Assembly (NCBI GenBank): GCA_012934845.2
Contig: WNNJ02000225.1
Location: forward strand, 124,001 to 188,000
Source: Pomphorhynchus laevis
Lineage: Eukaryota > Acanthocephala > Palaeacanthocephala > Echinorhynchida > Pomphorhynchidae
DNA: 64,000 nt
Direction: 5' to 3'
Within the stretch, counting starts at the first letter, position 1; every line of letters begins with the position of its first letter. A program made the translations under genes and the position numbers. This document shows positions 43,851 through 55,800 of this stretch, piece after piece. The notes under the pieces are model-generated. The model did not search any database. It was not told where the DNA came from and saw only the letters and a list, made by a program, of their open reading frames with translations.

Positions 43851-46800
43851 CTAAAATAGAACAAAAATAAACAGTTGCTACAAAGGCACATCCATTTGCA
43901 AACTCACGCATTAAAACAAATAAAATAACAATAAAAATTGTTAAAAATTAGATTCGAAGTTGAATTTTATGTTTAATAAAGAACATCGACAAATTAACAA
44001 ACCACTAAATCGCTTAGCCTTTACGATGAAGCGATACTATCGAATAATAAGTATATGAATTTTTTATGAAATAAGTTGAATTGTGTTTTAAGCGCCTAAT
44101 TTCAAATAATGGATTAATTTATTACATTAAATTGTGATATAAAAATATCTAAAACACCTTATTTTAAGGTTTAACACCCAAGATGTTTATAAACATTTTA
44201 TCAATAAAATTACAAACTGTTTATTTTTATTGATTTATTGTGAAAATATATTGACTAAATGTTTATTTAATCAATTTATTGTCAAAATGAACTGGTAAAT
44301 GTTTTGTTGAAATAGATTAATTAATTGTTTATTTAATTAATTTATGATTAAAATAGATTGACTAATTGTTTATTTAATCAACTTATTGTCAAAAAAATTG
44401 ATTAAATGTTTATAAACATTTACTCAATAAATTAATTAATCGATTATTTAATTAATTTGTTGTCAAAATTAATGTTTAATGATTAATGTTTTAAAAACAT
44501 TAATTTTATTTATAAACATTAGATTAATGTTTTGTTTTTATCAGACTAGACAAAACATCTTGTTTAGTTTTATTACTTTATTGCCAAAATAGGTTGATTA
44601 AATGTTTATTTAATAAATTTATTGTCAAAATAAAATGATTAAATATTTATAAACATTAAATCGCTAAATTGATTAATTGTATTTTATTAATTTATTGTCA
44701 AAAATAAATTGGCTAAATGTTTACAAACATTTACTCAATAAATTAATTAATCGATTATTTAATTAATTTATTGTAAAAATAGATTAAATGCTTATAAACA
44801 TGTAATCATTAAATTGATTAATTGTTTATTTTTATTAATTTATAATCAAAATAAATTGATAAAATGTTTAGTTTATTAGATTGTAGGATTAGCGATTAAA
44901 CTCCAAATAATATGATCATTAAATGTTTTTAAACGTAAAATTGGATTGTAGGATTAGCGATTAAACTCCAAATAATATGATCATTAGATGTTTTTAAACG
45001 TAACATTGGATTGTAGGATTAGCGATTAAACTCCAAATAATATGATGATTAGATGTTTTTGAACGTAACATTGGATTTAGGATTAGTGATTAAACTCCAA
45101 ATAATATGATCATTAAATGTTTTTAAACGTAACATTGGATTTAGAATTAGCGATTAAACTCCAAATAATATGATCATTAAATGTTTTTAAACGTAACATT
45201 GGATTTAGGATTAGCGATTAAACTCCAAATAATATGATCATTAAATGTTTTTAAACGTAACATTGGATTTAGGATTAGCGATTAAACTCCAAATAATATG
45301 ATCATTAAATGTTTTTAAACGTAACATTGGATTTAGGATTAGCGATTAAACTCCAAATAATATGATCATTAAATGTTTTTAAACGTAACATTGGATTGTA
45401 TGATTAGCGATTAAACTCCAAATAATATGATCATTAAATGTTTTTAAACGTAACATTGGATTTAGGATTAGCGATTAAACTCCAAATAATATGATCATTA
45501 AATGTTTTTAAACGTAACATTGGATTTAGGATTAGCGATTAAACTCCAAATAATATGATCATTAAATGTTTTTAAACGTAACATTGGATTGTATGATTAG
45601 CGATTAAACTCCAAATAATATGATCATTAAATGTTTTTAAACGTAACATTGGATTGTAGGATTAGCGATTAAACTCCAAATAATATGATCATTAAATGTT
45701 TTTAAACGTAACATTGGATTGTAGGATTAGCGATTAAACTCCAAATAATATGATCATTAGATGTTTTTAAACGTAACATTGGATTGTAGGATTAGCGATT
45801 AAACTCCAAATAATATGATCATTAGATGTTTTTGAACGTAACATTGGATTTAGGATTAGTGATTAAACTCCAAATAATATGATCATTAAATGTTTTTAAA
45901 CGTAACATTGGATTTAGAATTAGCGATTAAACTCCAAATAATATGATCATTAAATGTTTTTAAACGTAACATTGGATTTAGGATTAGCGATTAAACTCCA
46001 AATAATATGATCATTAAATGTTTTTAAACGTAACATTGGATTTAGGATTAGCGATTAAACTCCAAATAATATGATCATTAAATGTTTTTAAACGTAACAT
46101 TGGATTGTATGATTAGCGATTAAACTCCAAATAATATGATCATTAAATGTTTTTAAACGTAACATTGGATTTAGGATTAGCGATTAAACTCCAAATAATA
46201 TGATCATTAAATGTTTTTAAACGTAACATTGGATTTAGGATTAGCGATTAAACTCCAAATAATATGATCATTAAATGTTTTTAAACGTAACATTGGATTG
46301 TATGATTAGCGATTAAACTCCAAATAATATGATCATTAAATGTTTTTAAACGTAACATTGGATTGTAGGATTAGCGATTAAACTCCAAATAATATGATCA
46401 TTAAATGTTTTTAAACGTAACATTGGATTGTAGGATTAGCGATTAAACTCCAAATAATATGATCATTAGATGTTTTTGAACGTAACATTGGATTGTATGA
46501 TTAGCGATTAAACTCCAAATAATATGATCATTAAATGTTTTTAAACGTAACATTGAATTGTAGGATTAGCGATTAAACTCCAAATAATATGATCATTAAA
46601 TGTTTTTAAACGTAACATTGGATTGTAGGATTAGCGATTAAACTCCAAATAATATGATCATTAAATGTTTTTAAACGTAACATTGGATTGTATGATTAGC
46701 GATTAAACTCCATCATTATAAATAAAATGATCAATTGAATTATCGATCAACTTAGAAAACACAAAATGTGTGAAACTTTCGTACAAAAAATTATTAGTTT

Positions 46801-49800
46801 TTATTTATTGCCATATTTAACTAAAAATTGTCTATTAACTGAAAATATAAAATGCATCTTGTCTATTTTAATTATTGTCTACATTATTTGAATAAAAGAA
46901 TAGAATGTTGTAATATTACCCTATCTGTTCTTGCAATGCTTCGTTATCTATAAGTTTAGCACATACGACTTTAGAATCAATAACATGAAAGAATTCAATG
47001 TGGAGTTCAATGTTATCTAAAATAAGATTTAGCTGTAAACGCATACATCTTCTGCGAAAAATTACATTCATGCTTGATAGTCAGTAAAACACTGTATGGG
47101 TGAATTCTCCTTACATATTCAATATCCAGTTTCTCGTTATCAATACGCTGATCTTCATTTATGTTGTGAACACTACAGAGAAGCGTATGATTATCTAAAA
47201 AATTGAAAAGTAATTATGATCAGCTTGTCGATAAAATAAATTGATTAAATAAACATTCAATCGCTAAATTGAATTTGTCAAATACTTGAAAATACAAGTG
47301 GCAAACATGATTACTCGCAAATGGGTCCCATAAAGTCAATAATCTTGACTTCGTTATAAATCAGATAGCTACTTCTTCAATCTGACGTGTCTCCATTTTT
47401 AAAAAGCAAGGGGATATGCGTCATCAGCCGACTCAAGAAAGTACGCCGCGTTGCTGTATGGCTGACTTAATCCGCTGAATCAGCCACGTACAAACGCGGT
47501 GGTCTACGGTTGCCATGATGAGTTTTTTCTCAAGTTTCCAAAAAGCTTAATGAGATTGGTCCAGCGTGCCTAGCATTTCCACTGATATTGGAGTGAATGC
47601 GTATTAATGCTCATCGATGGTTTCATATTTGACAATATTTTTCTCCTCGAAAACAGTAACAACTGACCCGGCGGAAGTGACAACGTGTGCTTGATGACTG
47701 ATTGCAAGTGTGTTGGGGCAGGTAAAGTCCCATACAAACACACGACCACCCTCCCAGGGAAACAGAGTGGCACCATTGACACGGTAACTGTCATTTCTCA
47801 AAAGTCCCGATGTTTATAGGCTTACGGATAACCTGTAGCTGCTAGTGCCATGAGCATCAGGTTGTTAAACTCAAAGTATCAGAAGTGCCGAGCTTTGGAG
47901 CGTTGACAATCTACAACGTGTGCGCTCTCATTCGCTCGAATTTCCATCGATGAAATTGGGATTGCCTCCAATAGGCACATTTGTCGGGTACTGATAGTAC
48001 TCTACCAATATTAGCAGGTCGCTGCTGGTAGTATTAAACACATTGCGGAAAGCCAGTTTCACTATCACGCGGCTACATTTGGTAATATCAGAAAGTAGGT
48101 ACGATCTTGCAGCGTGAACTGCAGCTTTAATGCCGCGCTGCATGCCTACACCGAGAAGTACTGAATCAAACGTTCAACCACGAGATTCGGTGCGAAGCAT
48201 GCCAATTTGGCAGCGAGGCGCATAATCGTAAATCCGGCGCCGATAGATTGTATTTTACAAGCTTACTTTGAAAACACGAGCAATATTGCTCCGAAAACCG
48301 TTGAAGCGACTTTGTCTGTTACTTAATTCGCCAAAAGTAGCTTTCCGAGCTATATAAGTGATTGCATTAGTCGACCGGCGGCAGGTCCTGTCTATATTGC
48401 AAAATGGTAAAGCAGGTGTGCGGAGCTCAAGCCATCAGGACAGGCTGCAGAAGATAGCGGAAACGATTTCAGCGTGGACAGCGTAGTCGTGGCCGTTACA
48501 ATTAGACCCGAAAATCTGACCGGTGTCATTGATTGTGACAGCTTCGCGGTTCGAGATGGATGCTTCGCCTTCAACAGCAAGTATGTATCTGCACGGTAAA
48601 GAAGTAAATAATCATAATTGCAAATTACTCTGATAGCTCCGCGAACGTCACCATTTTCGTTTTTTACAGAGACCTTTCAACGGATATGAGATTCCTAGTC
48701 AACAGGACTGGAGAATACAGTTGCAGCGTTATGTCGTTATCCGTGCTTCAGAATGAGTCAATTCGCAGCTGTGACAAAACATCTTGTTTATTTTTATAAA
48801 CAAGATGAAAATTTAAATAAATTTAAATTTTAAATTTATTTTGTCAAAATAAATTTATAAATTACTTAATAAATTGATTGTTTATTTAATCAATTTATTA
48901 TCAGACTAGATTAATTAAATTTTATGAACGTTTTATCAATACATTGAGTAATTGTTTATTTAATTAATTTTTGTCGAAATAAGTTAATTAAATGTTTATT
49001 TAATCAACTTATTGTCAAAATGTATTAATATAAATGTATTTATCAACTTATTAATCAATAAGTTGATAAATTATTTAAATTAATATTAACCAGTCAATCC
49101 ATAGAAGTTCGTTTGTAATTAGTAGCGAAAATATTAGGAACTGTAGAAACGTTTTCGTTTTAAAGTTTATCACTTAAATTTTATCGTTTATGTGATTATG
49201 ACAGACGAAATAAAACAATCGTGAAATGGCTGAGTGAATGAATAATTAAAAATATCATAATTTATAAAGTAAATTTGGTTAATAACATTTTGTTAATGAA
49301 TTTTGTTAATATTTGGTAGCTAATCACGTAAGAATTATAATTGCAAAATCACACCTCGCATTTACAAAATCGTAGGATCGATGAATAGGGCCGAAATATG
49401 ATAGCATAGCAGTTCCTCTAAATGACCTCTAATTTATTTAAATTTGTGTTTTTTAACTAATACTACGACTGATTTTCGTAATTGAAGAAAATTTGCAATC
49501 CGAGATTTTGAGTTTATTTGGGGAACTGCCAAAAAGATGACATTTATGTAAATACAAATGAAGACTATTTTTGATGAAAAATTACTTTCTAAAGGCAAAC
49601 CATAGACGCGAAAAATGATGCATTTTGCTTATTCTATCTTTATACGACAAGGCGCTGATTTTGGGCATCATCCTTTTTATGTCACTGCATAGATATTTCA
49701 TTCCGTTCAAATACGCATTTTAACTATCCCATTTCACTACGAGCTAATAAAATGTATTTGCTCTTTATTAGAGAGCAAATAAATATTATTTATTTGTATA

Positions 49801-52800
49801 TTATTTTTTTATTTATTTTATATTTCTAATCATTAAAGGCAAGTCATATAATTTCTGATATTTTGCCGTATGATAGTTTTGTCATTTTAAACGTTCTAAA
49901 TACAAATTATTAATGAAGTTCTAAGTTGTTTATGTAATTGAAGATATCGTAAAGCAAATTAATAAATATTTACTAATATAATAATATTTATATATACATT
50001 TTAATATTTATAAAAATAAAAATAATAATATTTAAATTTTTGATATTAAAATTTCTTATTAAATTTGTAATAATTATAATTTTAACATTAACATTTATAT
50101 ATCTTGCATAATATTTATGCAAAATATATATGCAAATTATTGGTATATTATTACCAATAATTTACCATTTTATTATCTGATCTTTTATATCTTTAATTCA
50201 ATCACGTAAAATTCCCTTTTCTAAAATTAAAAAAAAACTTTCCAAATTGACCATTGGTTGAATAAAGCAACCCGAATTCAACGTCAGCTAAGAAAGATAA
50301 GAAAAATAAGGCGATAAAGTTTGGTTTGGAATTTATAAATACGTTTCTACACTGTTAATATTTTAAAAGGTATATTTTGTTTATTATTTAATTGAGACTA
50401 TTTTCTATAGGAGGTGTTGATGAGAATAGAACTATTAGCTTTTTAATAAAAACTATGTTGACTATTAGCTTTTTAATAATAAATAATTTATCCACCAAAA
50501 ATTTGAGGTTTTACCAAATGCTAGTGAAATATGTAACGAATAGCGTATGAATTGTTGAGTTAAGCAAATCATAGGGCAATACTAAAACAAACTTAAAATT
50601 TAACGTTTACCTGATTCTTCCATATACGCAACACTCATTGCGTATATACTGTACAATTGATCAGTTAAAAGGAGAGCAAAGTGTTTTAAATCAACGAGTG
50701 ATATTTTATCTTGTGGCACAACATCTACCAGATAATCCTTTATTGGCTGGCATGCCTATTAGCACAGACATCAAATTAACTGATAAAAACAAATGCCTTA
50801 GCACAAATTTAAAATCAAAAATACAAAATATATTTGTAAGTTATAACGTATCATTAAATGCCAGCATGTATCTTTTTAATTATATATTGTTTAACATTAA
50901 TATTACAAATAAAACAAATAATATATATCGTCTAAAATAAACATCGTGTATTGTTCAATTTATAGTGTATGTTATTCATTTATTCCTTTTTGATAGTAGA
51001 AAATTTCAATTGTCAAGCAAATTCGTTAAAATCACAAGATTTATGAGCTTAATATATTTTAATAGCTTAAAAAAGTATAAAGTTAATGGTTGCAACACAT
51101 TTTTTGTTTGAAAGTAAATAAAATAATAAAATAATTTGATATTAAAATATAATTATTAAAATTTTAAATATTAAAATTATATTTTCAAATACAATTTTAT
51201 TAGAAATCAGACGTATGTTTCAAACGAATGTTTTGAAGGTACGATTAAATACAAATATAAATTTTAAATTTAATATCCTGCGCAGTAATTAAATTATTTT
51301 AAATTATCCTGTTTCAATTAAAATTCACTAATCTGCACATTTTAGAATCTTAATATTACATATTGATTAAATTCAGTACGCTACATTTCGGAATTGATGG
51401 ATCATATCGGATGTAAAATTCAATATACCCATTTTATGTTTCTGTGATTTTCTGTACAGAAAACGCACAGAAACATTTTTTTCTGACGATCAACCGACTT
51501 GGCTAGTGTCTTTTGTGCTGCGAAATTTTAACACTTGAATTTTGCAGCGGATTTCTCAACTAGAAAAAAGGTATTCATCAATATATGTTGTCTTAAGATA
51601 AAATTTAAGAAAAAAAAAACAAATGTTATCGAAATTTCAATATATTACGGGGTAAGCATTAAATAATGTCAGGTAAGCATTATAATTTATTTCGATAAAT
51701 TATCGAAATACTCTATGTAATGAGTTTAGCAGCCATGAAAGGGTCAACAAAACGGTCACTGGTAGCGTTTCGTATCATTTTGTTCATCGTTTCATATGTA
51801 TATTATGCTCTAAGTATGTTTTGATTGGCTCGTACCATCTGCCGGTCCTCCTCAGCATCCAGCAGTGGGAGATACACGGCAATAATGAGCCAATATTATG
51901 ACGAAACGGTACTAGTTACCGTTTTGTCGATTCTGTCGTTGCTGTCAAACTGATTATAAACTACTTACCACGGAATCCTCTCAACTCTCATAACATACGC
52001 GATAGATTGATATAATAGACACTAATTATAAATATAATAATGAAATGTGATATTATAATATAACATTATATTATAATATAACATTATAATATTCATGATG
52101 AATATTAAAAGATAAACAATCAACAATTTACATAAAAATCTAAATTATAATTCTTATTTTTAAAAATATATCCATCTTGATATGTATTTTAAATATTCAG
52201 AAACGATCAGGAAAAACGTGAACACTTAATAATTGAGTCTTTAAGAGTAAACCAATTTCCAGACGAAACTAATAAAATTCAAATTTTTGGTCTTTAGAAG
52301 AACGGATGTTGGGATTCCATATATTAATGATATATATGAAAACATAATTATAACATCTCATGATAGAACGGACTGCGGACAAAGCAGTAACTTTGCTGAT
52401 TATATCATTAATAACTGATCACATTATTGATTTCGATGGAACTATCATATTATCAAAAGAATCCAGTTTGTTTAAACGCAAGATTTCAGAAGCGTTTTAT
52501 ATTAACAAACTAAAGGATAACTTAATGGTTGCTACTAAAGCTAACTTAATCTTAAAATTAATATAAAGAAAAGCCTTTGATTATAAAACGTTTTTTTACT
52601 TAACATTTAATATTATTAAAATGTTTTGGCTTTGTCCCCTAGTTAGTTATTTTATTTCTTCGGCTTTTTTAATGTTTTTTCCTTTGCATTTTTTCATGTT
52701 GTTCTTTTATGAATACCCACACGAGTACTGTAATAATTTATTTGACGTTTCTGCCAATTTTAGTGATCATTTTAATTATTTTTTAATTATTACAGTTCTC

Positions 52801-55800
52801 GTGTGAGTAAAATGATTTTTAAAACTAACATATTCAATATTTGTTATTTATATCTAAGATTTTTAATTGTTTACATATCGTACCTAAATATAAAGATCGT
52901 TTCGTTCAGGAATATTACTAATTACTAATATTAATTATTAATTTAATATTAATTATAAATTTATAAGTAAAAATGATTATTGAAACAAAATTAAAACTGA
53001 ATTTATTTTCAATAATTAGACAAATCTGTTATTATCGAATATTAAATTGCAATCAGTTAATTGTAGATTTTACAATTAATTGATTACAATTCATCTAATG
53101 AATTGGAACTAATCTACCACCATCATGATAATACATTTTTCACAGTAATGGGTAAGCAGAAAAACGAATGAAACGGATTGCATTATACTAAAAAGATAAT
53201 TTTCGTATTTTGCAAGAAATACTCAACAAATTGTCTTACAAATGAAAAAAATAATCCTTGAAGTCAAAAAAGTTGGAAGGACACTTCAGAATACAAAAGA
53301 CAACGAGATGCATTCGAGAAAAGTCACATATCCAACAAAATTAGATATTCAATAGGCAACCGCTTCCACAAGGGCCAAACACTTAAAAGAAAGGATACGA
53401 ACTATGAAGTATGATTTGATAACTTGTGATTAACTTACAAAAAAATTAATTGAATATTACATAATATTTATTAGATTATATATAATTGAATACATCTATA
53501 GATCAAATCTAATCAAACAATTCAGCTATAAATGTTCTCAAACGTTACATTGGATTAGCAAATAATAGCTTACTTTGACTACGGAATTAAATTTTGGCCA
53601 AATCCCATCCGCACGGCGTTTTTCGGTCATTATTTGATCAGATATCTGTTTATTATGTGTTTTTAGTTCGATTACTTTTAAATGAAGTTCCTGTCGTTGT
53701 TTCAGCTCCCACTTGAGTCTAGCAATTCTCTGTATATGTTCATTGTCTTTCGTAGTATCTTCTTGTGAAATCTCTTTGGGAGCGTGCTCATAAAATTCTT
53801 CAAGACTGACCAGATCGATGTTTTTGTCCGCACTTCTACCAGAAAAAAAAGAGTAAATTAAACATTTTCTCGTTAAACAGCACAAGTTTAAGATTAAAAT
53901 AAACACATTAAGAGCAATTAAATTAGATACTATTCAACTCATTACACATTTCATTTTACAAAAATGAAATAGAGCATTTTATTAAAATCTAAAAATACCT
54001 TAATAAAACAAATCTTAATAATAAAATCTTTACTTATCGTTACTAACTTAATAAAATTAATCGTTACTTCATTAAACAGAATAAGTTAATATATCAAGTT
54101 AATTAATTGAACTATATAAATTGAATATATATTTTCAATTAAGGGTCTATATTTAATTATAACAGAATATAAACTATATCTTAAAACATATTGCGATATC
54201 CTAAAATATATCAGTAAAAAACAAAAAAGGTTTGAGAGTATATAAAGGATATATTTAAAAGTCTATATTTATAATCAACAGTCAAGATCGAAATATCACC
54301 CGTGTTTATTAACTTGAAAACTTTAAAACTAATTTGAAATACTACAATATAGGAAATGAAAATGTATGTAACTCATTTGAGCTTTTGTTGATAAATATTA
54401 TTGAGAACTATAGATACAGAGCAAATATTTTCGACATTAAAATATTTTACAACTTCAAATTGAAAATAATATTCGAGTATTTATAATTAGATCAATCAAT
54501 TTTTATTAAAAAATTGGAAATATTTTAGGTATTTGATATATAATAAATCTATTTATATAAATATTTTTAAATACATTCGATATATTAATCTTCATAAATC
54601 TATAACAGCATTAACTTACTCCATTCCAAGGCATCGACTTATCTCTTCTTGAATACGTGCTTTCTCATATAAAAGATTGTGCATTATAAGAAAGCTCTTT
54701 TCCACCTGATTTCGTTTCTAGACAAAAAAAATTGAATTATCCATAGTTTCGTTACTGAATTTTATAATGACGATTAAAAAGCATTAATCAAACTGTCTTC
54801 GCCAAAAGTTTTACATCTTATGTTCCATAGAATAACGGAATATATGAATAAATGATTATGAATTCTCATGGATTCCATTTAAAAAGACAGAATCCAATTA
54901 AAATCAAACTAAACGAAATAAAAATTTTGCTTGTCACAAGTAAATAGGAAATGACGAAGTAGAAATTCATGGCTAAAGTAATTATAAAAAAATAAATCTA
55001 AACCAGTTATTTTAATCAATAGTCTACAATATTAACTGTGTGAATGGTGTATAAAAAACATGTCCAAATTAAAGCTGTTCCTTTTCCGAGACACTACAAA
55101 ATCCATTGTATGCATAGCAGATTAAGGCCTCGACAAGTTCCATATGGTCATCATCGACGGGATGATGACCATATGGATGTTCGTCGCAGTCATAAAGTTT
55201 TTACTCTATTTGGGTTGCGGACGCGGTAACGATCGTCACCAGCATACATGCTGCATTTCCCGTTTAACAGCACCGCTTAGACGAAAAATGAAAAATGAAA
55301 CTGCGCGCTAGTCCGTGGTGACCCGGCCAAGTCTCTTTTCTAAATTCTAGAAGAATGTGTGGCCAACAGACCAAATGATCCAAGTGTCTCAATAGCCAAA
55401 GGAACAATTGAATATTGAGGATAGTCAATACAATAGTATTTTTGCGCTTTCTTTTCATCGACATCCGTTGAGACACTCTTGTACCATCGGTGCCACTAAT
55501 AGCACGAGGCGTTGTAAGCATATTTGGGCAAGTAAAATCGCATACCAAGAGCTTTCCACACTCTTATGTATATAAGACCATCATTGAATCGTTCACCGTC
55601 TATTCGGCTGAGACCGCTTGGATTTTAACTAGCGGGACATCAACGGCTGTAAGTAAAATCTTGATTAAGTTATTAACCACTTCATGGCGGATGTGATGAC
55701 TAAGTAATCGTAGGCAATCCATTCCAGACGAGTTTTAACCGCGGTTATCGGTATTGCCTGTAGAAATGCTCCTGAATTAGGAGACAATATTGCTTCAGTC

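Noticed and set aside
44879-46711. Regular direct repeats that could suggest a CRISPR array
   Set aside because: Units are contiguous 64-65-bp copies with no unique spacers; this is a eukaryotic satellite in an intron.
50322-50400. Minus-strand V-E-T-Y-L...I-P sequence as the missing THOC5 exon
   Set aside because: It contains stop codons and its acceptor phase does not fit the preceding exon.
52621-52806. 61-residue hydrophobic open frame as a small membrane protein
   Set aside because: It overlaps a palindrome, has highly A+T-biased Phe/Leu/Ile-rich content and no supporting features.
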